A stretch of DNA of 64,000 bases from Mycobacterium botniense (GTDB taxonomy: Bacteria; Actinomycetota; Actinomycetes; Mycobacteriales; Mycobacteriaceae), in NCBI RefSeq assembly GCF_010723305.1, contig NZ_BLKW01000004.1, forward strand, positions 930,001-994,000, given 5' to 3'. Position 1 is the stretch's first letter, and each line of letters starts with the position of its first letter. Below the pieces are notes generated by a model. It was not told the origin of the DNA, searched no databases, and worked only from the letters and a program-made list of their open reading frames with translations. Shown here one piece after another: positions 1 to 8,919 of the stretch. The position numbers were made by a program, and so were the translations under genes.

Positions 1-1
1 T

Positions 2-1021
2 TCGGCGGCGACGGCCGGCTATCAGGTGGTGCGCCATCCGGGCACACTGATGATGCCGGGCCCGGCTGTTGACACGCGGATGCGCCGGCTCATCGCCAAG
101 TACGAGATCGACACCATCTGGTTCGGAGCCGCGGCGCCATTGGCCCTGCTGGCCCACCGGGCGCGCCAGCAGGGAGTTACCCGGGTCCTGGCCAGCACAC
201 ACGGTCATGAAGTCGGCTGGTCGATGCTTCCGGTCGCCCGGTCGGTACTGCGCCGCATCGGCGAGAGCTGCGACGTCGTCACCTTCGTCAGCCGGTACAC
301 GCGATCGCGGTTCGCATCGGCCTTCGGGCCCCGCACGGCCCTGGAGTATCTGCCCCCGGGAGTGGACACCGACCGGTTCCGGCCCGACCCCGCGGCCCGT
401 GCCCAAATGCGGGCCCGGTATCGGCTGGGTCAACGGCCCACCGTGGTCTGCGTGTCGCGGCTGGTGCCGCGTAAAGGCCAGGACACGCTCATCCGCGCGT
501 TGCCGCTGATCCGCCGGCGGGTTGACGGCGCCGCACTGGTGATCACCGGGGGCGGCCCGTACCTTGCGGGGTTGCGCCGCCTGGCCCAGCGGGTTGGGGT
601 GGCCGAGCATGTGACCTTCACCGGTGGCATACCGGGCGCTGAGCTCCCGGCCCATTACGCGATGGCTGATGTGTTCGCGATGCCGTGCCGCACCCGCGGC
701 GCCGGGCTGGACGTGGAAGGACTGGGAATCGTCTTCCTGGAAGCCTCAGCCACCGGGATCCCGGTAGTGGCTGGCTGCTCGGGTGGAGCGCCGGAAACCG
801 TGTGGCACAACAAAACTGGTCTGGTTGTCGACGGCCGCTCGGTCGATCAGGTCGCTGGTGCGGTCAGTGAGTTGCTGGTGGATCGTGCGCGGGGAGAGGC
901 CATGGGCGCGGCCGGGCGGCGCTGGGTGACGGCTCACTGGCGCTGGGACACGCTGGCCGCGCGCCTGGCCAACCTGCTCGACGGTCGAGCAGTCACTAAC
1001 GGGCCAGCCGGGCTCCCGTAG
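2..1021 (+). CDS. pimB: GDP-mannose-dependent phosphatidylinositol-monomannoside mannosyltransferase, 5' truncated by window edge
   Basis: This is a GT4/GT-B glycosyltransferase that adds the second mannose to phosphatidylinositol mannoside at the cytoplasmic face of the membrane, an early step to PIMs, LM and LAM. The frame is open from base 2, so the gene begins upstream. About 339 residues are visible, against roughly 385 for mycobacterial PimB'. The N-terminal Rossmann half contains the STHGHEVGW stretch. The C-terminal half has the SRLVPRKGQD segment and the GT4 EX7E signature in EGLGIVFLEAS, which binds the nucleotide sugar. It ends 147 bp before a small exported-protein gene. The assignment rests on close resemblance to mycobacterial PimB' as I remember it. 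Confidence 0.9.
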   Translation, partial: SAATAGYQVVRHPGTLMMPGPAVDTRMRRLIAKYEIDTIWFGAAAPLALLAHRARQQGVTRVLASTHGHEVGWSMLPVARSVLRRIGESCDVVTFVSRYTRSRFASAFGPRTALEYLPPGVDTDRFRPDPAARAQMRARYRLGQRPTVVCVSRLVPRKGQDTLIRALPLIRRRVDGAALVITGGGPYLAGLRRLAQRVGVAEHVTFTGGIPGAELPAHYAMADVFAMPCRTRGAGLDVEGLGIVFLEASATGIPVVAGCSGGAPETVWHNKTGLVVDGRSVDQVAGAVSELLVDRARGEAMGAAGRRWVTAHWRWDTLAARLANLLDGRAVTNGPAGLP

Positions 1022-1100
1022 GTTCGGTCGACATCCCTGCACCCGCAGTTCGGTGTCGCGGGCATTTGGCCGGATGTAAATATCCCGTTAAGATTCGACT

Positions 1101-1114
1101 GTTCGCTTGCGAAC
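1101..1114. promoter_or_regulatory. Inverted repeat GTTCGC-TT-GCGAAC upstream of the exported protein gene
   Basis: A perfect 6-bp inverted repeat with a 2-bp spacer lies 53 bp before the GTG at 1168, in a locally AT-richer patch. Its position suits an operator or a small transcript hairpin. It is not a LexA box, because the half-sites are in the opposite order. The function is inferred only. Confidence 0.3.
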
Positions 1115-1167
1115 TCATCGAAGTCCGGGGTTGGTCCGGCCCCGCGAGGAGCCAAGAAGGGGTCGTT

Positions 1168-1488
1168 GTGTCACGCGGGCGACCAAGGAAATTGTGGGTC
1201 GCAGGCGCTGCACTGCTGCTGAGCGGGATCGTGCCCGCAGTCGCGGCGAGCCAAACAATCCCGAGCGCAGACGCGGTCGCCGTTCCGGAGCTCAGCGGCT
1301 ACCCTGCCGGCTGTGTTGTCGGCCTCAACTGTGGCCCCATCCACCACCGTGTTCGCCCGTCCCCGACTGCCCCCGGCGGTCAGGCTGTCGTCGACCAAGA
1401 CCGGAGTCGGCAAAACGCCCACGCAGACCCGAACGGCCCTATGTCCGGACACCGTCCGGCCGACGTGTCGCCGCGTTCACAGCCGTGA
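1168..1488 (+). CDS. Small exported hypothetical protein
   Basis: The predicted product has 106 residues. I place the start at GTG 1168 because AAGAAGGGG lies just upstream and the N-terminus then forms a classic Sec signal: a basic n-region (RGRPRK), a hydrophobic core (LWVAGAALLLSGIVPAVAA) and a small-residue cleavage zone near residue 27. The mature part is short, Pro- and polar-rich, with two cysteines (PAGC and LNCGP, nine residues apart by position) that could form a disulfide. I do not recognise the family. It sits between pimB and the convergent PPE gene, which adjoin fadD15 directly in M. tuberculosis as I remember it, so it may belong to the inserted block. An open frame further upstream lacks the signal-like start. 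Confidence 0.55.
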   Translation: MSRGRPRKLWVAGAALLLSGIVPAVAASQTIPSADAVAVPELSGYPAGCVVGLNCGPIHHRVRPSPTAPGGQAVVDQDRSRQNAHADPNGPMSGHRPADVSPRSQP

Positions 1489-1548
1489 CGGCTTGCCGAC
1501 GACTTTGTCTCTGTAGTCTCGCTATCGACTCCGTTATTCCTTTTTCGG

Positions 1549-2760
1549 TTAGACGAGAACCTGTTTGGGCATCACCGTGGGCTTGAAACCATAGCGGGGG
1601 GCGCCGAAACCGAATCCGCCGCGTCCGCCTGCGGCGGCGGCCGGCATCCCGGCCGGCACCGCCGCGCACGATGTGGCCTGATCTGCAGAGGCGGTCCAGC
1701 CCGACCCGCCCAACGTCGCAGCCCCAGTACCTGCCGGGGTGGCCGCCGACCAACCGGCCGGCACCGACAACCCGCCGACCGATGACGCCGAACCCAGGCC
1801 CGCCAGCACCGGTATCCCGCCCGGCCCGGCCACGCCCGCTGCACCGGCAGACGCCACCGAGCCGGCCAGAACCGGTCCCGGGTCTGCTGCCAATCCTGCC
1901 GGAGCCGTGACGTCGGCCACAGCGGCCGCCGGGGTCATGTCGCCTACGGTGTGCCCCAGTGCCACCGCGGTGGGGATGGTGTTCGCGACAAACCAGGCCG
2001 CGGTGTTCACCGACCCGTTGACGGTGTCTGACACAAACGGGATGCCGAGGAAGCTGTTGACCGACTGCAGACTTTCGGCGAGCCCCGCGGCTTTGCCGGC
2101 GCTCGACAGCGGGGAGGCGAGGCTCGCCACGGCGGTGCGCAGGCCCGAGATCAATTGTGACAGCTCGGTTTGGGCACCGCTGGTTCCGGCGGCGCCGACC
2201 GCGGCGGCTTGGGCCGCGATTCCGCACGGATTGACGGTCTGTGCAGGAGCGGTCAACGGCTGGAGCTTGCCGGCCAGCTGCGCGGACGCAGCATAGCCGT
2301 ACATGGCGGCAGCGTCCCGGGCCCACATTTCGGTGTAGTGGGCCTCGGTGGCCATGATCGCCGGAGTGTTGTGCCCCAGCAAGTTCGTCGCGACCAGGAC
2401 GGCCAGTTGTGCGCGATTAGCCGCGACCACTTCGGGTGGCACGGTCATGGCGAAGGCTGCCTCGTAGGCGGCCGCGGAGGCCAGGGCCTGGTTGGCCGCG
2501 TGCTCGGCAGCCGCGGCGGTGGTGTCCATCCAGCGCAAGTAGGGTGTGACTGCCGCGGCCATCGCCTGCGACGCCGGTCCGCGCCACTCGTCACCAGCCA
2601 GCGTCGCAATCACCGAGTGGTAGGACAACGTTGCCGAACTTAACTCGGCGGCCAGACTGTTCCAGGTCCTTGCGGCCGCCATCATCGGTCCGGCCCCGGC
2701 ACCGGTGTACATCAGGGCGGAGTTCACCTCGGGGGGCAATGCTCCGAAGTCGACAACCAT
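1549..2760 (-). CDS. PPE family protein, SVP subgroup
   Basis: The product is a 403-residue PPE protein, probably secreted through an ESX/type VII system as a heterodimer with the PE protein encoded just upstream. The N-terminal PPE domain (about residues 1-175) starts VVDFGALPPEVNS and carries the WxG turn (DEWRGPAS). The C-terminal part contains the SVP hallmark GGLSVPAGW and ends in FGAPRYGFKPTVMPK, typical of the PPE-SVP domain. AGGAG lies about 8 bp before the ATG. The gap to the PE gene is 61 bp, so co-transcription is likely. The PE-then-PPE order is the standard arrangement for a co-secreted pair. By family knowledge, SVP-type PPE proteins are usually ESX-5 substrates; which system exports this one is inferred. 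Confidence 0.9.
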   Translation of the reverse strand: MVVDFGALPPEVNSALMYTGAGAGPMMAAARTWNSLAAELSSATLSYHSVIATLAGDEWRGPASQAMAAAVTPYLRWMDTTAAAAEHAANQALASAAAYEAAFAMTVPPEVVAANRAQLAVLVATNLLGHNTPAIMATEAHYTEMWARDAAAMYGYAASAQLAGKLQPLTAPAQTVNPCGIAAQAAAVGAAGTSGAQTELSQLISGLRTAVASLASPLSSAGKAAGLAESLQSVNSFLGIPFVSDTVNGSVNTAAWFVANTIPTAVALGHTVGDMTPAAAVADVTAPAGLAADPGPVLAGSVASAGAAGVAGPGGIPVLAGLGSASSVGGLSVPAGWSAATPAGTGAATLGGSGWTASADQATSCAAVPAGMPAAAAGGRGGFGFGAPRYGFKPTVMPKQVLV

Positions 2761-2821
2761 TGGTGTGGCTCCTGCGTCGTGTCAGCTGGTGGTGAACCGG
2801 CTCCGAGACTTGCCGATGTTG

Positions 2822-3709
2822 CTAGACGACCGCCGGTTTGGGCATGACGATGGGCTTGACGCCGTAGCGGGGCGCACCGAAGCTGCCGGCTTTGCCCGCC
2901 GCGGCTGCGGTCGGTATCCCGGCCGGGATTGCTGGCGTCGCCGCGGGCGCCGGGGCAGTGGTGGTCCAGTTCGCCAGCGTCATCGAAGCGCCGGTGCCCC
3001 CCGCCGGGTCCACGTCTGTAGCCCAGTCGGTAGCCCAGCTCGGTGGCACCGACAACCCGCCTACCACACAGCCCTGACCCACGCGTGCCAGCACCGGCGC
3101 CGCACCCAAGCCCGCGGAGCCCGCCGGGGTCATCGAGCCGGTCAGCAACGCCGCGTCCAGACCCGCAGGCCCGCTCACCTGTGCGATGGCCTCCTCCGGT
3201 GCATCGATAAGACCGCCACCGGCAAGGCCGATCACGTCCGACATGGCCGAGGCCCAGTTTCCGGCCCCGACGTTGAGCATGCTCGCCGGGTTGCCCGACA
3301 GGCCCGCAATCCCGGTGTTTCCAAGAACCCCTGCGAGACTCGACGAACTCGATGACGATCCGGCGCCGCCGAACAGCGCGCCAAGAAGCCCAGAGATGCC
3401 CGATCCGGATGTATTGACGGTGGCCATGTTGGCAATCTCGGTGGTGCCATACGAACCCGCGCTGGCGGCCAAGGTGTTCACAAATGCCTGGTGAATCGCC
3501 GTCGCCTGGGCGCTGATGTGCTGGTAGAGCTGGCCGTAGACGGAAAACAGCCCGGCCTGCCGTACCGATACCTGGTCGGCGGCTGCGGGAAGCACATTGG
3601 TAGTCGAGGCGGCCGCGGCCGCGTTCTGAGCTGTCACTGCCGAGCCGATCCCTGCCAATTTGTCGGCGGCTGCGACAATCTCTTCAGAGAGTACGGTCAC
3701 AAATGACAT
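2822..3709 (-). CDS. PE family protein with a PPE-SVP-like C-terminal tail
   Basis: The product has 295 residues. The first ~95 form a normal PE domain: MSFVTVLSEE start, helical hairpin, and YGTTE at its end matching the YxxxD/E export signal. A Ser/Gly-rich linker follows (GSSSSSSS near residue 117). The last ~120 residues look like a PPE-SVP C-terminus, with GGLSVPPSW and FGAPRYGVKPIVMPK, closely matching the partner PPE encoded directly downstream. GAGGGTG precedes the ATG. The PE domain is expected to pair with the PPE domain for recognition by EspG and export. The shared tail suggests domain exchange or duplication between the two genes. Confidence 0.88.
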   Translation of the reverse strand: MSFVTVLSEEIVAAADKLAGIGSAVTAQNAAAAASTTNVLPAAADQVSVRQAGLFSVYGQLYQHISAQATAIHQAFVNTLAASAGSYGTTEIANMATVNTSGSGISGLLGALFGGAGSSSSSSSLAGVLGNTGIAGLSGNPASMLNVGAGNWASAMSDVIGLAGGGLIDAPEEAIAQVSGPAGLDAALLTGSMTPAGSAGLGAAPVLARVGQGCVVGGLSVPPSWATDWATDVDPAGGTGASMTLANWTTTAPAPAATPAIPAGIPTAAAAGKAGSFGAPRYGVKPIVMPKPAVV

Positions 3710-4300
3710 CAGTCACCCTCGCTTCCAAAGTGTGTCAGCATTATTCCTATGAGCTTTACCAATTCGATTCCACACATTTGTTTCGGCGGTCGCGTATATA
3801 CCAGCACTGGATATCTTCAACGGGTTAAGTCGACCCGCGCCAGTCGGTAATCGCGCCATGACGACGGCACCGGGAAAATTAAGGCTGCAGCTTTTTAAGC
3901 CGCCGCCGACGACATGACGAGAAGACGTCCCCCATTAACGACAAGTCATGTCCCGGGGTGCGGGACCACGTCCGTCGCCAGGCCGACCCAGGTTAACCGT
4001 ATTTGTCAGCGCGCGTGGGTATTTCGGTCCGATCGACCCATGCCGTGACGGCGCCTCGTGGACGTCGGTCCACGCTCCGTCCAGGCGTGGCCGGTTACCA
4101 TTCGCATACCGTCATCTTGAGGCACAGAGACGCCGATGCAAAGCTCTTTAACGAATTCCTGACTTCGGCCGGGACCGTCTTAACATACTCTTGATGCGTA
4201 CCCGATCACCTCGCGGTTACGGCAGTCAATTACGGTGGCCGAATAAAGCGGCTCGCCCAGGTGATAGGTAATGCCGCTGACCAGCTTCGGCCGAACCTCG
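3710..4300. other. 591-bp intergenic region upstream of the PE gene and downstream of fadD15
   Basis: The half nearest the PE gene (about 3715-3900) is clearly more AT-rich than its surroundings and should hold the PE-PPE promoter. I cannot place -35/-10 hexamers with confidence. The rest contains only short open frames without ribosome binding sites or recognisable products. No repeat or RNA gene was identified. Confidence 0.4.
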
Positions 4301-6103
4301 CTAGGCCTTGCTGTAGATTGCCTCGATTTCGGAGGCAAATTTTTCGGCCACCACCTTGCGTTTGACCTTCATCGTCGGGGTCAGTTCGCCGCTGGCCTCG
4401 GTGAAGTCGACCGGCAGGATCCGGAATTTACGGATCGACTCGGCGTGCGAGACCGCCAGATTCGCCTGCTTGACTGCCGCATCCACCTCGGCGACCAGAT
4501 CGGGGTCGCTGACTAGATCGCCGACCGGCGTGTCGGCCGCCTTGCCGTTGCGCTGCTTCCAGCCCTCGAGTGCCTCGGGATCGATGGTGATCAAAGCCCC
4601 GACGAACGGTCTGGCATCGCCGACGACCATCGCCTGGCTGATCAGCGGGTGCGCCCGCAGCTGGTCCTCCAATACCGCGGGAGCGACGTTCTTACCGTTG
4701 GCCGTGACGATGATCTCCTTTTTGCGGCCGGTGATGGTCAAAAAGCCGTCGTCGTCTACCGCGCCCAGGTCACCGGTCTTAAACCAGCCATCGGTAAAGG
4801 CTTCGGCGGTGGCCTGCTCGTTATGCCAATAGCCGCTGAACACCACACCGCCACGGACCAGCAGCTCACCGTCATCGGCGATGCGGATACTGTTGCCGGG
4901 CAACGGTTTTCCGACGGTACCGATTTTCAGATCGTTGATCCGATTGACAGTGATCGCCGCACTGGTCTCGGTCAGCCCGTAGCCCTCGTACACGCTCAGT
5001 CCCACACCGCGGTAAAAGTGGCCCAGCCGTGCGCCCAACGGTGCGCCGCCCGAGACGGAGGCCCGGCAGTCACCGCCCAGCGCCGCGCGCAGCTTGTGAT
5101 ACACCAGCCGGTCGAACAGGGCGTGTTTGAGGCGCAGCAGCAGCCCGGGTCCCCCGCGGTCGCAGGCCTGACTCCAGTCCATCGCGGTCTGCGCGGCCAT
5201 GGCGAAGATGCGGCCCTTGCCCTGGTCGGCGGCGTTCTGCGCGGCAGTGTTGTAGACCTTCTCGAACACCCGTGGGACCGAAACCACGATCGTCGGCTTG
5301 AACACCGCGAACATCGGCACCAGATTCTTGATGTCACTGGTGAATCCGACGGTGACCTTGTAGTGAAAGGCGGCCAGCGTGAGTGCGCGGGCCAGCACAT
5401 GCGCCAGGGGCAAAAAGACCAGCAGCCGCTCACCTTCGCGCAGCAGCGTCGGAAGCACTTGCTTGGCTCCCTTGGCTTCGTACACCAGGTTGGAGTGGGT
5501 GAGCTGGCAGCCTTTGGGGCGCCCGGTGGTGCCCGAGGTGTAAATGAGTGTGGCCGGGTCGGCTGACCGCAGCGCCTCCACCCGTGCGGTCAGCTCGGCC
5601 GGCTCGACCGAGGCGCCGTGCCCGGCGAGCTGGTCGAGCGCGTTCGGGCCGGAACCATCGATCACCAACACGTGCCGCAGCGCGGGCAGCTCAGCGGTGA
5701 GCTCGGCGACCAGCATCGCATGCGCGTCGGTTTCGGCGAAGAGCAGCACTGCCTCCGAGTCGTGCATCACCCAGCGCACCTGCTCGGCCGACGACGTCTC
5801 GTAGATCGGGACGGTGACCGCCCCGACGGACAGGATCGCGAAGTCGAGGATCGCCCACTCGTACCGGGTGGCCGAAAAGATCGCCACCCGGTCGCCGGGC
5901 CGCACCCCGAGCGCGATCAAACCCAATGCGGCTGAGCGAATCTGGGCGGCCGCCGCGGAGCAGGTGACATCGGTCCAGACGCCGTCGACCAGGCGCTGGA
6001 AAATCACGTAGTGCGGGTCGTCGCGCTCATGTCCGAAGACCGATGCGACGAGATTGTCGTGCTCGCCGACGGTAAACGGGGCGGGGACACTGAATTCACG
6101 CAC
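4301..6103 (-). CDS. fadD15: Long-chain fatty-acid CoA ligase FadD15
   Basis: This is an ANL-superfamily acyl-CoA synthetase that activates long-chain fatty acids to acyl-CoA via acyl-AMP. It has 600 residues, the same length as I recall for mycobacterial FadD15. The AMP-binding P-loop is [12 protein letters not shown] (about residue 186), followed by the [11 protein letters not shown] motif, the hinge region GWFKTGDLG, and [17 protein letters not shown] with the C-terminal catalytic region. The start is GTG 6103 ([10 protein letters not shown]), with GAGG about 8 bp upstream; the frame continues upstream but that part resembles no family member. It is divergent from the SRPBCC gene at 6278, so the 174-bp gap should contain both promoters. 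Confidence 0.93.
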   Translation of the reverse strand: MREFSVPAPFTVGEHDNLVASVFGHERDDPHYVIFQRLVDGVWTDVTCSAAAAQIRSAALGLIALGVRPGDRVAIFSATRYEWAILDFAILSVGAVTVPIYETSSAEQVRWVMHDSEAVLLFAETDAHAMLVAELTAELPALRHVLVIDGSGPNALDQLAGHGASVEPAELTARVEALRSADPATLIYTSGTTGRPKGCQLTHSNLVYEAKGAKQVLPTLLREGERLLVFLPLAHVLARALTLAAFHYKVTVGFTSDIKNLVPMFAVFKPTIVVSVPRVFEKVYNTAAQNAADQGKGRIFAMAAQTAMDWSQACDRGGPGLLLRLKHALFDRLVYHKLRAALGGDCRASVSGGAPLGARLGHFYRGVGLSVYEGYGLTETSAAITVNRINDLKIGTVGKPLPGNSIRIADDGELLVRGGVVFSGYWHNEQATAEAFTDGWFKTGDLGAVDDDGFLTITGRKKEIIVTANGKNVAPAVLEDQLRAHPLISQAMVVGDARPFVGALITIDPEALEGWKQRNGKAADTPVGDLVSDPDLVAEVDAAVKQANLAVSHAESIRKFRILPVDFTEASGELTPTMKVKRKVVAEKFASEIEAIYSKA

Positions 6104-6277
6104 TGTTTTGACCTCGCTTGACGGGACGTTTCCGGGGTGTCGGCTCGCTGTGCCCCAGCCTAGTCCGGCGACGATGCGGACCCGACAGCTGCGGTGAAAC
6201 CGCACGAGCCGCAGGGGTGCGGCCACGATGCCGGTGTCCGGGGTGAGTTGCGCTGAGCGGTATGTGAAGCTGGGGCC

Positions 6278-6667
6278 GTGCACAGTATTCACATCGCCGA
6301 CGAGACGTTTATCGCGGCGGACGGCGCGCGGGTCAGTGCGGTGATCGCCGATCGTGTCAGCTGGCGACGGTGGTGGCCTGATCTGCGGTTGCGGGTCGTC
6401 GAAGACCGTGGCGAGAAAGGTATCAGGTGGGCGGTGACCGGGGCGCTGCACGGCACCATGGAAATCTGGCTGGAGCCGTCACTGGATGGGGTGTTGCTGC
6501 ACTATTTCCTCCACGCCGAGCCGTCGGGCGTGGCGGCCTGGCAGCTGGCCCGGATGAATTTCGCCAGAATGACCCACCGTCGTCGGGTTGCCGGCAAGAA
6601 AATGGCCTTCGAGGTCAAAGAGACGCTGGAACGGTCGCGCCCGGTGGGGGTCTCTCCGGTGGCTTAA
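6278..6667 (+). CDS. SRPBCC/polyketide-cyclase-like conserved protein
   Basis: The product has 129 residues starting GTG-CAC ([11 protein letters not shown]). It has the helix-grip pattern of the SRPBCC superfamily: an N-terminal strand, then [19 protein letters not shown], and a C-terminal helix ([32 protein letters not shown]). Such folds bind hydrophobic ligands, but no catalytic residues can be assigned. It corresponds to the conserved mycobacterial gene beside fadD15 and precedes a second SRPBCC gene by 56 bp. The run to the ATPase gene (7154-8416) looks like one operon. The ligand is unknown. Confidence 0.75.
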   Translation: MHSIHIADETFIAADGARVSAVIADRVSWRRWWPDLRLRVVEDRGEKGIRWAVTGALHGTMEIWLEPSLDGVLLHYFLHAEPSGVAAWQLARMNFARMTHRRRVAGKKMAFEVKETLERSRPVGVSPVA

Positions 6668-6723
6668 CCCCGCCGACGTCAGCACGGTACCGTTCTTGCG
6701 GGAGCCTGAAGGGAAGCAACCAC

Positions 6724-7161
6724 GTGGCGGAGAAGACGGCGCAGACGATCTACATCGACGCGGATCCACGCACAGTCATGAACGTGATCGCCGACATCGG
6801 TTCCTACCCCGAGTGGGTCTCAGAGTATAAGGAGACCGAAGTCCTTGAGGCCGACGACGAGGGATATCCGAAGGTAGCCCGGATGGTGCTGGACACCAGC
6901 GTCATCAAAGACACTATGGTGCTGTCCTACGATTGGCCGGCAGACCGCAGCTCTGTGCGCTGGTCACTGGTTTCCAGTTCGTTGTTAAAATCGCTTGATG
7001 GTGCATATCGCTTGGCGCCCAAAGGCTCTGGAACAAATGTCACTTATGAGCTTACCGTCGACTTGGCTATCCCGATGATCGGGTTGCTGAAGCGCAAGGC
7101 GGAGCGCAGGTTGATCGACACCGCGTTGAAGGATCTGAAGAAACGAGTCGAGGCTGAGTGA
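6724..7161 (+). CDS. SRPBCC family protein (polyketide cyclase/dehydrase-like)
   Basis: The product has 145 residues, starting at GTG 6724 (VAEKTAQTIYIDADP), with a GGGA/AGGGAAG stretch about 8-12 bp upstream. The sequence DADPRTVMNVIADIGSYPEWV is the N-terminal signature of coenzyme-Q-binding/polyketide-cyclase SRPBCC proteins, and the C-terminal helix ends KRKAERRLIDTALKDLKKRVEAE. Members bind lipids or other hydrophobic ligands; the specific ligand is not known. Its stop codon lies at 7161, inside the likely start region of the downstream ATPase gene, so the two are probably translationally coupled. Confidence 0.8.
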   Translation: MAEKTAQTIYIDADPRTVMNVIADIGSYPEWVSEYKETEVLEADDEGYPKVARMVLDTSVIKDTMVLSYDWPADRSSVRWSLVSSSLLKSLDGAYRLAPKGSGTNVTYELTVDLAIPMIGLLKRKAERRLIDTALKDLKKRVEAE

Positions 7162-8416
7162 ATCCGCAGCGCCCACTCCTGCCCGCATCAGCCTTTTTGT
7201 CGGCAAGGGTGGGGTAGGGAAGTCCACTCTGGCGTGTGCTGCAGCGGTGCGTGACGCACGCGCCGGTCAGCGCGTGCTGGTGGTGTCCACCGATCAGGCG
7301 CATTCACTGGGTGACGTGCTGGGGGTCGCCGTACCGCCGACGGGTCACCGTGACCCCGTTCGGGTGCTTGCCGACGACGCTGATGCCGGCGGCGGGTTTC
7401 TCGACGCGCTGGCGCTGGACACCTTGGCACTGCTGGAAGCTCGGTGGTGTGAGGCTGTCGGCACTTTCCGCCGGCGGTTTCCCGAGTCGGAGCTCGATAC
7501 CATTGCGCCCGAAGAACTCTCCGCTTTGCCCGGAGTCCAGGAACTACTGGGCCTGCATGAGGTCGGCGAGCTGGCGGCAGCCGGGCGCTGGGACCGCATC
7601 GTGGTCGACTGTGCGTCCACCGCCGATGCGTTGCGGATGCTGACGCTGCCGGCCACCGTCGGGCTCTATGTCGAACGCGCCTGGCCCCGGCATCGACGGC
7701 TGGCCGTGGCCGCTGACGATGCCCGCTTGACTGCGGTGGCGGAGCTGGCCGAGCGGATCGCCGCCGGTGTGGAGAAGCTCGGCGCGCTGCTGACCGATGA
7801 CACGCTGGTGAGTGCTCACCTGGTGCTCACCGCTGAACGCGTCGTGGCGGCTGAGGCGATTCGAACGCTGAACTCGTTGGCGCTGATGGGTGTGCGCGTT
7901 ACCGAGCTAATCGTCAACCAGATTCTGGTGCAAGACGATTCGTACGAATACCACAATCTGCCCGATCATCCGGCGTTCGAATGGTACGCCGGGCGCATCC
8001 GCGAGCAGCGCGTCGTGCTCGACGAACTCGACGCCACGATCGGTGACGTGGCCCTGGTGCTGACCCCGCACCTGGTCGGCGAGCCGATCGGCCCGAAAGC
8101 ATTGGGCCAACTGCTGGAAAGCGCACATCGCCGTGCCGGCTCGGCCCCGCCGGGACCGTTGCGCCCGGTCGTCGACCGGGAATCAGGAACGGGACTGGGA
8201 TCGGTGTATCGGTTGCGGTTAGAGTTGCCACAACTCGATCCCGGCGAATTGACCTTGGGCCGGGTCGGTGACGACCTCATCATCGGTGTCGGTGGGATGC
8301 GCCGCCGAGTCCGGTTGGCATCGGTGCTGCGCCGCTGCACGGTGCTGGACGCGCATCTTCGAGGAAACGAGCTGACCGTGCGATTTCGACCAGATCCGGA
8401 GGTGTGGCCATTGTGA
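7154..8416 (+). CDS. ArsA/MinD-type P-loop ATPase, probable CTG start
   Basis: The predicted product has 420 residues. The deviant Walker A motif GKGGVGKST sits at residues 17-25 when translation begins at CTG 7154. The first conventional in-frame start is GTG 7247, which would delete that motif. Upstream, the frame closes at a TGA at 7136, and no ATG, GTG or TTG lies between. The CTG overlaps the preceding gene's stop (7159-7161), which fits translational coupling. Further hallmarks are VLVVSTDQAHSLGD and IVVDCASTADALRML. ArsA/Get3-type ATPases handle anions or membrane-protein targeting; the actual client here is unknown. The downstream gene overlaps by 4 bp. Confidence 0.78.
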   Translation: MSESAAPTPARISLFVGKGGVGKSTLACAAAVRDARAGQRVLVVSTDQAHSLGDVLGVAVPPTGHRDPVRVLADDADAGGGFLDALALDTLALLEARWCEAVGTFRRRFPESELDTIAPEELSALPGVQELLGLHEVGELAAAGRWDRIVVDCASTADALRMLTLPATVGLYVERAWPRHRRLAVAADDARLTAVAELAERIAAGVEKLGALLTDDTLVSAHLVLTAERVVAAEAIRTLNSLALMGVRVTELIVNQILVQDDSYEYHNLPDHPAFEWYAGRIREQRVVLDELDATIGDVALVLTPHLVGEPIGPKALGQLLESAHRRAGSAPPGPLRPVVDRESGTGLGSVYRLRLELPQLDPGELTLGRVGDDLIIGVGGMRRRVRLASVLRRCTVLDAHLRGNELTVRFRPDPEVWPL

Positions 8417-8796
8417 CCGGCGCTCACCCCACCGTTGGCCCCGAGCTCCGGAAGCTTGCGCAGGCCATCCTGGACGGGATTGACCCGGCGGTACGCGCGG
8501 CGGCGCTGCGGGCCTCAGCCGGCGGTGCCGCCACCGGAAAATGCCAGCAGGTGTGGTGCCCGCTTTGTGCGCTGGCCGCGTTGGTGACAGGTGACCAGCA
8601 TCCTTTGTTGACCGTCATCGCCGAGCACAGCGTCGCGCTGCTGGAGGTCGTTCGCGATCTCGTCGCCGATATTGAACGGGCGTCGACACCCCCTCCCGGG
8701 CATCCGCCTGGCGGCGGGGCCGATGCCGGGAGCGCCGTCGACGAGGCCGCCACGAAAAGTAGGTACCAGCCCATCCCGGTCACCGTCGAGGAGTAG
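8413..8796 (+). CDS. Conserved mycobacterial protein with a small cysteine cluster
   Basis: The product has 127 residues. The GTG at 8413 overlaps the upstream ATPase stop as GTGA, the usual coupled junction. The N-terminal two thirds is predicted helical and contains KCQQVWCPLCALAALVTG, a C-x5-C-x2-C cluster that could bind metal or be redox-active. The C-terminus is Pro/Gly-rich and probably disordered. I recognise it as the conserved partner of the ArsA-like ATPase in mycobacteria but know no function. Its tight coupling suggests it acts with the ATPase. Confidence 0.7.
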   Translation: MTGAHPTVGPELRKLAQAILDGIDPAVRAAALRASAGGAATGKCQQVWCPLCALAALVTGDQHPLLTVIAEHSVALLEVVRDLVADIERASTPPPGHPPGGGADAGSAVDEAATKSRYQPIPVTVEE

Positions 8797-8919
8797 CCGG
8801 CCCGGCGACGCCCGGCGGACGTGTCACGCGATTGGGGCCGCTTGCCAGGTGGTCGCAGCCACACCTGGCCGGTACAGTTGGCGCAGAACATCATCCAGCG
8901 CGGGTACGAGGGAGGGTCC

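Noticed and set aside
1101..1114. LexA/SOS box
   Set aside because: The half-sites are GTTC...GAAC, the reverse of the mycobacterial GAAC-N4-GTTC box.
4003..4194. Short open frames in the PE-fadD15 gap
   Set aside because: About 60 codons each, overlapping, with no ribosome binding site and no homology recognised.
7247..8416. GTG 7247 as the start of the ArsA-like ATPase
   Set aside because: It would delete the Walker A motif that is intact in the same frame immediately upstream.
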